Under the pieces are notes generated by a model. The model made no database searches, had not been told where the DNA came from, and saw only the letters and a program-made list of their open reading frames with translations. From DATBFX01 sp036558305 (GTDB lineage Bacteria > Chloroflexota > Chloroflexia > Thermomicrobiales > UBA6265): a DNA stretch of 16,179 nucleotides. The stretch spans positions 1 to 16,179 of the forward strand of contig DATBFX010000417.1 in assembly GCA_036558305.1 (NCBI GenBank), in the 5' to 3' direction. Position numbers and translations under genes: made by a program. Within the stretch, counting starts at the first letter, position 1, and the number at the start of each line of letters is the position of its first letter. Shown one piece after another: positions 7,810-14,506 of this stretch.

Positions 7810-8490
7810 CTACGACGGCACGGGCGCGGTGGGGATTTCGAGGAAGCTGCCGGACGCGAGGAAGTCGACTTGCTGTTGGGTCAGGGCGAACTCGACCCCT
7901 GCCCGGAGCGGCTTGTTGACCACCGTCCGCGCGGCGACGACGGTGATGCGGTAGCTCCCCGGCTGCCAGAGCCAGCCCGACGGCGCGATGAAGAGACCGG
8001 TCGGAAACTGCGGGTCGTTGGGGCCGACGACGATCGGCGCCGGATCGGCAAGGAATTGCCAGGTCAACTGATTGGTCACCGTGCTGTAGAGCCAGGTCCC
8101 CTCCTCGTCCCAGGCAAACGGCACCGGCGTGCCGCCGGTCACCGGCTGCACCTCGATCGCGAGATTGCCGATGATCTCGTTGCGTTGGTTGTCGCCGGTG
8201 TTCACGAAGCGGGGTTGCAGGTAGATCCAGGCGCTCTCTCCTCCCTGGACGACGCGGACCCGGTCCGGCATCGTCATCACGACGTCGGGCGCCTGGCGGG
8301 CGACGACCAGACTGTAGACCGAAAGGATGAGGGAGACCAGCGCGACGGCGACCGGCAGGATCGTCAGCCAGACGAAGCGGGCGGTATCGCGCGACATCCG
8401 CTGGCGCATGCCCGCCAGCGACCGCGGCATTCGGGCGAAAGGAAGGCGACGGCGGGGTGGGCCGGCCGGAGGCGGTGCTTGGGCGCTCAC
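7810..8490 (-). CDS. Single-pass membrane protein with extracytoplasmic beta-rich domain, function unknown
   Basis: 226 residues from a GTG start at 8490, with GGAGGAG about 11 bases upstream on the minus strand; an ATG a few codons in is a possible alternative. The N-terminus (1–38) is Pro/Arg-rich and cytoplasmic, followed by one hydrophobic helix at about 39–63 (FVWLTILPVAVALVSLILSV). The rest should face outward. It looks like a beta-sandwich, with PRFVNTGDNQRNEIIGNLAI and WQPGSYRITVVAARTV resembling a transthyretin- or Ig-like fold of the kind used for binding. No catalytic motif, lipobox or known family was recognised. It stands alone: converging with the beta-propeller operon on one side and diverging from the site-2 protease gene on the other. 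Confidence 0.82.
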   Translation of the reverse strand: MSAQAPPPAGPPRRRLPFARMPRSLAGMRQRMSRDTARFVWLTILPVAVALVSLILSVYSLVVARQAPDVVMTMPDRVRVVQGGESAWIYLQPRFVNTGDNQRNEIIGNLAIEVQPVTGGTPVPFAWDEEGTWLYSTVTNQLTWQFLADPAPIVVGPNDPQFPTGLFIAPSGWLWQPGSYRITVVAARTVVNKPLRAGVEFALTQQQVDFLASGSFLEIPTAPVPS

Positions 8491-8959
8491 AGGTGTCGCG
8501 TCTCCTCCGTCACGATCCCGGCCCGCCGGCCCGCCGGCTGAGCGTCGCGTGCGATTTCCGTAGGTTTAGGATCGCGCGAAGTGGGGTGCGCCGCAAGGTG
8601 GCCGGCGGCGACGAACAACCGTGCCTCGCGGGGTATCCGTTCGGACTGTCCACCCGCCCGGACGGGGGATACGATGCGAATACGCCATTCCGGCCCCGTT
8701 GCCAGCCACAACGCGGCCGACCCCTTCCCTCGAGTGGTGACGGTTGCGGCGCGGTGCCAGCCCACCGCGCCGCGACGCGTTTGGGCGGCATCCGATCCGC
8801 GCCGCTCGCACCCGCGAACACCCTGTCCGTAGACACCTCGCATCGATGCGGCATCGCTCGGCCGGGAATCGGGCATACTGCGCGCGTGCGGGCGCTGGCT
8901 TGCGCGTCCAACATATGGCGGCCATCGTTGCCTCCCGCGCCCGTTGAAGGAGACTCCCG
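8491..8959. other. Non-coding stretch between divergent genes
   Basis: These 469 bases hold no gene I can support; open frames have composition-driven translations. Structure is present: a strong hairpin at 8743–8776, a 12-base palindrome CGCATCGATGCG at 8839–8850, and a looser inverted repeat GTATCC (8633–8638) with GGATAC (8667–8672). The region must contain promoters for both flanking genes, but I see no clear -35/-10 pair. It ends with GAAGGAG, the ribosome binding site of the protease gene. Confidence 0.5.
8743..8776. repeat. Strong GC hairpin in intergenic DNA
   Basis: GCGGCGCGGTG (8746–8756) is the exact reverse complement of CACCGCGCCGC (8763–8773), with a six-base CCAGCC loop. A wobble pair and two more pairs extend the stem to 14. 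It lies about 185 bases before the site-2 protease start. No T-tract follows and no gene reads into it on the plus strand, so it may be a leader structure, a small repeat or a nucleoid site rather than a terminator. Confidence 0.55.
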
Positions 8960-10096
8960 ATGGGCTGGTCGCTTACCCTCACCCGCGTCCGCGGGATCGA
9001 GATCAAAGTCCACGCCACCTTCGTCCTGATCTTGATCTGGGCCGCCTACTACTGGGGCGCCGACACCGATGCCGGAACACGCGGGATCGCCTTCGGCGTC
9101 GTCGCCACCCTCCTCCTCTTCGTCTGCGTGACACTGCACGAGTTGGGGCACGCGGTGGTGGCCCAACACTACGGCATCGAGGTCCGCGACATCACCCTCC
9201 TCCCGATCGGCGGCGTGGCGCGGCTGGACGTCCCGGAGAACCCGAAACAAGAACTCTGGATCGCGCTGGCCGGTCCGGCCGTCAACGTCGTCATCGCCGT
9301 CGTCCTCGTCGCCGTTGCTGCCGTCCTCCAGGCGACCTCCCTCGTCACTCCCGGCAACCTCGTCGATTCGATCCGGAACGCGGAATGGGACGGTCTCCTT
9401 CCCTACCTCGTCGCCACCAACCTCTACCTGGTCGCCTTCAACGCGATTCCGGCCTTTCCCCTCGACGGGGGGCGGGTCCTGCGGGCACTGCTGGCGCTGC
9501 GGATGGACTACCGGCGGGCCACGCGGATCGCGGTCTCCGTGGGGCAGGGGCTGGCGCTCTTCTTCGGGCTCGCGGGATTCGCGACCGGCGACTACTTCCT
9601 GATCCTGATCGCCATCTTCGTCTGGTTCGGCGCCTCGGGTGAGGGCCAGCAGGTCGCCGTCGACAACGTCCTCGGCGGGGCGACGGTCGGCCAGGTGATG
9701 ATCCGGCAGCCGCAACGCCTCTACCCAACCGATCCGCTCAGCCGCGCCGTCGGTCTCACCCTCAGCACCGCCCAGGCCGATTTCCCGGTCGTCGACGGCA
9801 ACGAGCGGGTGGTCGGTCTGCTCACCATGGACGACCTCGTGCGCGGATTGCACGAGTCCGCCGGTTCGGCGGTCGGCATGGTGATGCACCGCAACTACCC
9901 GACCGCACGCCCCGACGAGACGATCCTCGCCGTCCAGGCACGCCTGGCCGAATCGCGGCTGCGCGCCTTGCCGATCGTCGCGGCGGACGGGACGCTGGCC
10001 GGTTTTCTGACCGCCGGCGACATCGGCGAAGCGTTCCGCATTCTTTCCGTGCGGCCGCAGATGATCGGGCGGCAGCCGGTCGCCGGGAGCCGGTAG
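8960..10096 (+). CDS. Site-2 protease family (M50B) zinc metalloprotease with two CBS domains
   Basis: 378 residues; the ATG at 8960 follows GAAGGAG with an 8-base spacer. It is a polytopic intramembrane metalloprotease. The zinc-binding HELGH is at residues 60–64 inside a transmembrane helix, and the third-ligand motif FPLDGGRVLRA (166–176, Asp169) is the usual NPDG-like signature. Hydrophobic helices lie near 19–32, 43–62, 102–124, 147–165 and 190–224. The cytoplasmic C-terminus carries a CBS pair, about 243–298 (VGQVMIRQPQRLYPTDPL) and 304–362. This matches the archaeal and bacterial S2P–CBS group (MjS2P-like; SpoIVFB relatives), where the CBS pair is thought to bind adenine nucleotides and gate activity. 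Known S2Ps cleave membrane-bound regulators such as anti-sigma factors. No such substrate is adjacent here, so its target is unknown. It appears to be transcribed alone. Confidence 0.94.
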   Translation: MGWSLTLTRVRGIEIKVHATFVLILIWAAYYWGADTDAGTRGIAFGVVATLLLFVCVTLHELGHAVVAQHYGIEVRDITLLPIGGVARLDVPENPKQELWIALAGPAVNVVIAVVLVAVAAVLQATSLVTPGNLVDSIRNAEWDGLLPYLVATNLYLVAFNAIPAFPLDGGRVLRALLALRMDYRRATRIAVSVGQGLALFFGLAGFATGDYFLILIAIFVWFGASGEGQQVAVDNVLGGATVGQVMIRQPQRLYPTDPLSRAVGLTLSTAQADFPVVDGNERVVGLLTMDDLVRGLHESAGSAVGMVMHRNYPTARPDETILAVQARLAESRLRALPIVAADGTLAGFLTAGDIGEAFRILSVRPQMIGRQPVAGSR

Positions 10097-10187
10097 CGGC
10101 GATCTTCGCCGCTGCATGTTGCCGGGGTGGTCGAAGGTAGGAATTGAATGACCATGCCAGGTCGCGCAAGAGGCGGCAGGCGTGGCT

Positions 10188-10283
10188 CTGTAGGGGCGGA
10201 CCGGGTGCCCTCTGGGCGCTGTCCGCCCTTCTCGACGTTCGCGGCATTCGAGGCCGGGCGGACACGGCGGTCCGCCCCTACAG
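10188..10283. repeat. Palindromic MITE/REP-like intergenic element
   Basis: Two perfect 16-base arms, CTGTAGGGGCGGACCG (10188–10203) and CGGTCCGCCCCTACAG (10268–10283), enclose 64 bases. Inside are further stems: GGTGCCC (10204–10210) with GGGCGCT (10214–10220, two wobble pairs), and TGTCCGCCC (10220–10228) with GGGCGGACA (10256–10264), the latter enclosing CTCGA/TCGAG. One strand can fold into a branched, cloverleaf-like shape. It codes for nothing and sits in the 291-base gap between the protease stop and the stop of the NTF2-like gene. From memory, TAGGGGCGGACC-type palindromes recur in some Chloroflexota and related genomes. No target-site duplication is obvious. Confidence 0.7.
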
Positions 10284-10387
10284 GATGCCATTTCTGGAAT
10301 GCCGCGGCGGTGTCTTTGCCGTCTTCGATGCCGACGGCGATAAGTCAACCGTCGCGGCAGATGAGCGCCGTCGGGTCCGGAAACTGG

Positions 10388-11422
10388 TTACGCCTCCCCA
10401 TTGACCATCAACCCCGAGAACGTACCGGCGGCCGGCTCATAGCCGACGTGGAAAAAGCAGTCGCCGCCGTCGAGGACGAAGACCGGCTGTGACTGCCAGT
10501 CGGTGCCGGCCGCGTCGCAGAAGGCGTTGACGAGGATGACCCGGCGGCCGTCCGAGTCGACGATCCCGGCGTATTGCCGGATGTAGTCGGACAACCGCTG
10601 CCGGAGCCGCTCGGTCGCTTGCGGCGCGGTTTCGAGGAAGCCGGGGAGCGCAATCTCCAGGCCGGCGACATCGACCTCCGCCGGTTCCCAACCGGTCGCG
10701 GCGTCCTTCCCGGTCAACCATTTCGCGAACTCCGGTGCGGTTTCCGCGTCGACGATGACGCCGGCGTAACCGGGTCCGCTGACCGTTTTCCAGGTGCCGG
10801 CCTGTTGGGGGACGACCGGAAACAACTCGTCGATCAGCCAGCGGTCTCCCTGGTGGACGAAGATCAGTTGCAGATCGACGTCCTCGGACCCGGCGTCGGT
10901 GCCGCCCGATTGGCTGGGGAGGTGTGCGAGGGCACTGACCCGGCCATCGGGGAGGACGACCACATCCGCGATCGGGCCGAGGGCGATCTGGTCGTTGATG
11001 CTCGGGTCTGGAGTCAGAAGTTCGTCGTTCGGGTCCAGCGGCAGACCGAGACTGGCGGAGTAGTGACGGAGCGCATCGTCGCTGAAGAGGGCGAGGAAGC
11101 GCAGGAAGTCGCCGGCGTTGACGCAGGCGACCAGTTGCCGGATCGTCGCCGTCACCCCCGCCACCGTCTCCGCATCGGCGGGGGTCCCGTTCGGCTTCGT
11201 GTAGGGACCCGGTTCGGCCACCGGCGTCGCGTTGGCGATGTCCTCCGCCGTCACGATCTCGGTCAGCGCGGCCAACGTGCGCGCCTCGACCGTGCAGTCC
11301 GAAGCGGGCACGGCGACGGGTGTCGCTTCCTGAACCGCCGGCGTCGCCACCTGCGTCGAGGTTTGAGCGACCGGCGCGAAGAGCGCCAGCAAGAGGAAAA
11401 GCAACGGGGCAACGAGGGCCAT
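10388..11422 (-). CDS. Exported NTF2/SnoaL-like domain protein
   Basis: 344 residues. The ATG at 11422 has AAAGGA six bases upstream. The N-terminus is a hydrophobic export signal (LVAPLLFLLLALFAPVAQTS) that lacks the usual positive residues, followed by a Thr/Pro/Val/Ala-rich linker. About residues 85–205 look like an NTF2/SnoaL-type cone domain: IRQLVACVNAGDFLRFLALF, where a helix opens the fold, then strands DVVVLPDGRVSALAHLP and LIFVHQGDRWLIDELFPV. The C-terminal part (about 215–344) is a separate region with FCDAAGTDW and LDGGDCFFHVGY, whose cysteines could form a disulphide outside the cell. The NTF2 fold serves as a small-molecule-binding pocket or as an enzyme; no catalytic residue is evident. 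It diverges from the GGDEF–EAL gene across a 219-base region. Confidence 0.83.
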   Translation of the reverse strand: MALVAPLLFLLLALFAPVAQTSTQVATPAVQEATPVAVPASDCTVEARTLAALTEIVTAEDIANATPVAEPGPYTKPNGTPADAETVAGVTATIRQLVACVNAGDFLRFLALFSDDALRHYSASLGLPLDPNDELLTPDPSINDQIALGPIADVVVLPDGRVSALAHLPSQSGGTDAGSEDVDLQLIFVHQGDRWLIDELFPVVPQQAGTWKTVSGPGYAGVIVDAETAPEFAKWLTGKDAATGWEPAEVDVAGLEIALPGFLETAPQATERLRQRLSDYIRQYAGIVDSDGRRVILVNAFCDAAGTDWQSQPVFVLDGGDCFFHVGYEPAAGTFSGLMVNGEA

Positions 11423-11490
11423 GGAGCATCCTTTCGTGGACTCGATCGCGACCGCCGTCGTCGATGGAGCGAACTCGCTCGCCGTGCAAG

Positions 11491-11519
11491 GATAACGGGG
11501 CGACCGACTTCTCCGTTCC
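11491..11519 (-). promoter_or_regulatory. Tentative promoter of the NTF2-like gene
   Basis: On the minus strand, GGAACG (plus 11514–11519), a 17-base spacer and GTTATC (plus 11491–11496) precede the gene by about 70 bases. The -35 hexamer and spacing equal those of the tpx candidate promoter in this window; the -10 is a weaker match. In the rest of the divergent region 11423–11641 I see a short palindrome, CCCGCCGAGCGGCGGG (11583–11598), near the GGDEF–EAL start. Confidence 0.22.
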
Positions 11520-11641
11520 GGATCATGACGAACGGCACATTAACGCCACCGCCCCCGCCCCGCTACGATGACCGCGGAGAGACCCGCCGAGCGGCGGGCG
11601 GTTCGGTCTTGCCGCCGGTGTGCCCCACGGAGGTCGAAATC

Positions 11642-13651
11642 GTGTCTTGGCCCACGTCCGATCGTGCCCCCGAGCAACGCCGCGCCGGTCGTACGACGGT
11701 GTCCCGATCCTTCGATGCCTTCGCCGTCGTGGCGTTGTTGGCGGCCGTTTCGGCGCTCTGGATCGCGGGCGCGGGGGCGGCCGGAGCCGCGTTGTTGGCG
11801 GCGGGCACGGTCAGCGTCCTCGTCGCGCTGAGGCGGCGGATGCAGACCGTCGCCGCGACATTGGAACGGGCGCGGGCCGAACTCGCGCGCGCCGAGCAGC
11901 GCGGCGACGTTGCGAGGCGCGATCGCGATGCCCTCGAAGGCGAATTGGCTCGCCGCGCGGCCGAGGATCGCTATCATTCGCTCGTCTGCACCGTTTCCGA
12001 CGTGCTCCTGATCGCCGACGACGAAGGGATCATCCTCTACACGAACCCGGACGTCGAACGCCGGCTCGGCTTCCGGGCGGAGGATCTCATCGGCCACGAC
12101 GCGATCGCACTCGTCCACCCGGAAGACGTCGATCGCGCACGACCGGTCTTCGCCGTCACCGCGCCGGCGCAGCCGCCGATCGAGGTCCGCCTGCGCCGCC
12201 GTCCGGGGCAATGGCGGTCGGTCGAGCTCAGCGTCGCCCCGTTGCCGGAGACGGAGCACGCGCAGATCAACGTCGTCCTGGTCCGGGATGTCGCCGAGCG
12301 GAAGGCGACCGAGGCGCGGCTGACCGAGCAGGCGTTCGAGGACGCGCTGACCGGTCTTCCCAACCGGCTGCTGCTGCTCGACCGGCTGCGGACCGCGGTC
12401 GCGCGGTCGGCGCGGCGTCCGCAGACCGAGACCGCACTCCTCCTGATCGACCTCGACCACTTCAAGACCGTCAACGATCGCTTCGGCCGCGCCGCCGGCG
12501 ACGAGTTGCTGGTCGTCGTCGCCCGTCGCCTGGCCACCGCCCTCCGCGCGGGCGACACCGCCGCCCGCCTCAGCGGCGACGAGTTCGGGATCGTCCTCGG
12601 CGACCTCCGGGACGCCGCCGAGGCCCTCGCCATCGCCGACCGCATCGGCGGCGAGCTGCGGCGGCCCATCGCCGCCGCGGGCCGGCAAGTCACCCTCGGC
12701 GCCAGCATCGGCGTCGCCGTCACCCGACCGAGCCAATACGACCACGTCGAATTGCTGCGCGGCGCCGAGGTGGCGCTGGACCGTGCGATGGGGACGGGCG
12801 GGGCGGCCCTGTTCGACCCTGGGCGGGGCGGTGCCGAGTTGCAACGGCTGGAGATGGAATTCGAACTGCGCACCGGTTTGGAACGCGGGCAGTTCGAGTT
12901 GTACTATCTGCCGGCGATCGATCTGACGTCCGGCGCCATCGCGACGATGGAGGCGCTGATCCGCTGGCGCCACCCGAAACGCGGTCTGCTCCTGCCGGGC
13001 GAATTCCTCGGCGTTGCCGAAACCACCGGCCTGATCGCCCCCCTTGGCGACTTCGTCCTTCGCGAGGCGTGCCAGCAGGCCATGTACTGGCGTGCCCACT
13101 ACGGCGACCGGTCGCCATCCATCAGCGTCAACCTTTCGGCGTCACAACTGGCGTCGCCGATGATCGTCGCCGAGGTCGCGGCCGTGTTGCGCGAGACCGA
13201 ACTCCCGGCGGCGGCGTTGACCCTCGAGGTCGCCTGCTCCCTCGCCCACCACGACGCCGATGCGCAGCGCCGCACGCTCAACCTCCTGCGAGAAGTCGGC
13301 GTCCGGTTGGCGGCCGACGACGCCGGCAGCGGTTTCTCGACCCTCGGCAATCTGACGCGGTTGCCGGTCGACGAGTTGAAGATCGACCGCGAGTTCATCC
13401 GCTCCCTCGGCCACGACCCCGAGGACGAGGCAACCGTCGAGGCCGTCACCCACCTCGCCCATGCCCGCGACATGCGCGTCGTCGCCGAGGGCCTCGAAAC
13501 CGAGGCCCTCGTCGTCCGCGTCCGCGACCTCGGCGTCGACGTCGGCCAGGGCTCCTACTTCGCCGACCCGCTGCCGCTGGTCGATGCAATGGCGCTCCTC
13601 CACCAGCAGTTCGCGTACGCGGGCGAGACGCTGGCGCAGGTGGCGGACTGA
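11642..13651 (+). CDS. Membrane PAS–GGDEF–EAL c-di-GMP signalling protein
   Basis: 669 residues from a GTG at 11642, set by GGAGG at 11629–11633 with an 8-base spacer; the frame is open back to 10574, but that part overlaps the opposite gene and is not protein-like. Order: a membrane hairpin at about 25–63; a coiled coil to ~108; a PAS domain at ~110–220; GGDEF at ~230–390; EAL at ~405–650. The cyclase site reads SGDEF (311–315), a common variant, and an RAGD product-inhibition (I-site) motif lies exactly five residues before it (302–305). The phosphodiesterase motifs are largely kept: MEAL with Glu437, NLS Asn497, Asp559/Asp560, Lys580, Glu616 and Gln636. Two motifs differ: LELTES is LEVACS (528–533), and DDFGTG is DDAGSG. 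It should make or degrade c-di-GMP in response to a PAS-sensed signal; which activity dominates cannot be read from sequence. Confidence 0.95.
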   Translation: MSWPTSDRAPEQRRAGRTTVSRSFDAFAVVALLAAVSALWIAGAGAAGAALLAAGTVSVLVALRRRMQTVAATLERARAELARAEQRGDVARRDRDALEGELARRAAEDRYHSLVCTVSDVLLIADDEGIILYTNPDVERRLGFRAEDLIGHDAIALVHPEDVDRARPVFAVTAPAQPPIEVRLRRRPGQWRSVELSVAPLPETEHAQINVVLVRDVAERKATEARLTEQAFEDALTGLPNRLLLLDRLRTAVARSARRPQTETALLLIDLDHFKTVNDRFGRAAGDELLVVVARRLATALRAGDTAARLSGDEFGIVLGDLRDAAEALAIADRIGGELRRPIAAAGRQVTLGASIGVAVTRPSQYDHVELLRGAEVALDRAMGTGGAALFDPGRGGAELQRLEMEFELRTGLERGQFELYYLPAIDLTSGAIATMEALIRWRHPKRGLLLPGEFLGVAETTGLIAPLGDFVLREACQQAMYWRAHYGDRSPSISVNLSASQLASPMIVAEVAAVLRETELPAAALTLEVACSLAHHDADAQRRTLNLLREVGVRLAADDAGSGFSTLGNLTRLPVDELKIDREFIRSLGHDPEDEATVEAVTHLAHARDMRVVAEGLETEALVVRVRDLGVDVGQGSYFADPLPLVDAMALLHQQFAYAGETLAQVAD

Positions 13652-13701
13652 TGGGACGCACGGACCGCTGACTGCATCCGGTCTCGCGGGTGGATCGCGG
13701 T

Positions 13702-14397
13702 TCAAAAGACCGGTCGGGACGAGGGTTCGATGACGACCTCCTCGTGGTGGAATCTGTCCTCCCCGACCGCAGCCGTGTGCGACGCGAACGCCGGCAGTGG
13801 GGCCCGAAACTCGTCCGGCATGATACTTACGGGGTCGCCCGTCTGCGCGCTGGCAAAGTCGAGGAGGTCCCGGTCGAGATCGGTCACATCGAGAAGCACG
13901 GGCACGAACGACAGACGCTTCCGTTCCTCGAAGCGTTCTTCTGCGAGGACCCGATAGCCGGTCGCCACAAACCCCTCCACGACTCGCGCGTTGAGTACCC
14001 CGACGACGTGCGTCCAATCCCGCTGCAAACCCCAGCCGTACCCCATCCCCATCATCGCGAACACGAGGCGCGAGCGGCGAAACGGCCGTTCCAGGAACAG
14101 CATGCTGCCCGCACCGAACGGCGGGGCGGGGCGAGGAAGGAACGGTCGGAAATCGAAAAACTCCTCGGGCGGCGTCCCGACCTCGGAGTGGTCGGTGAAG
14201 CGCACGCCCCCGACGACCCGCCCGTTGCACTCCGCGATCACGTTCCGCGTCGTGGGAAAGGCGTCGAAGCGGTCGAGGATGCGCTTGTCCGGGTTGGGTT
14301 GAATATACCGATCCGACTCCACAAAGACCCGGTACCGCGCCAAAAAGACCGCATCGATCTCCTTCGCGGTTTCGGCAAAGCGAACAGTGATCCCCAT
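13702..14397 (-). CDS. LuxI/FeeM-like N-acyltransferase (GNAT fold)
   Basis: 231 residues. I chose the ATG at 14397 because AAGGAG (plus 14406–14411) lies 8 bases upstream and the homology begins at once; the open frame reaches 14538 but would overlap the ligase gene. The N-terminal half matches autoinducer synthases and N-acyl amino acid synthases: ARYRVFVESDRYI (20–32), then DRFDAF (42–47), a strand NVIAECNGRVVGGVRFT (52–68) with Arg66, and the helix SRLVFAMMGMGYGWG. These line up with the RxxVF, D-x-x-D and G-x-x-R positions of LuxI enzymes. The C-terminal half (VNARVV-like LNARVVEGFVATGYRVL) has the GNAT-style end helix. The family joins an acyl group, from acyl-ACP or acyl-CoA, to an amino acid or S-adenosylmethionine. 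It follows an acyl-CoA ligase gene by 109 bases. The acceptor cannot be predicted; an exosortase-associated type is another possibility. Confidence 0.78.
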   Translation of the reverse strand: MGITVRFAETAKEIDAVFLARYRVFVESDRYIQPNPDKRILDRFDAFPTTRNVIAECNGRVVGGVRFTDHSEVGTPPEEFFDFRPFLPRPAPPFGAGSMLFLERPFRRSRLVFAMMGMGYGWGLQRDWTHVVGVLNARVVEGFVATGYRVLAEERFEERKRLSFVPVLLDVTDLDRDLLDFASAQTGDPVSIMPDEFRAPLPAFASHTAAVGEDRFHHEEVVIEPSSRPVF

Positions 14398-14417
14398 GCC
14401 AAAAACTCCTTCTCGCC

Positions 14418-14443
14418 GGCGACCGGTGTCACCCGGTGGCGCC
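14418..14443 (-). promoter_or_regulatory. Intercistronic hairpin before the acyltransferase ribosome binding site
   Basis: In the 109-base gap between ligase and acyltransferase, GGCG+ACCGG (14418–14426) pairs with CCGGT+CGCC (14433–14437 and 14440–14443) around a six-base loop, with a two-base bulge. It ends about 6 bases before the Shine-Dalgarno (14406–14411) in the direction of transcription. It could influence mRNA stability or translation of the second gene. The following run of T's on the minus strand lies between the ribosome binding site and the start codon, so partial termination is also possible. Confidence 0.4.
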
Positions 14444-14506
14444 ATCGGCACTGCGCGGACGCGCGCGGTTCCTGAAGAAGCGGCAGCCGAGATCGCGGGC
14501 TCCCGG

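Noticed and set aside
8510..10348. 612-codon minus-strand open frame
   Set aside because: It is antisense to the clear site-2 protease gene and has no recognisable motif.
11620..13671. 683-codon plus-strand frame and a 519-codon minus-strand frame over the GGDEF–EAL gene
   Set aside because: Both have highly Arg-rich or acidic low-complexity translations; the GGDEF–EAL frame carries all the family motifs.
13652..13701. Possible terminator between the convergent GGDEF–EAL and acyltransferase genes (GACCG/CGGTC)
   Set aside because: It has only five pairs around a long loop and no T-tract, so it cannot be told from chance.
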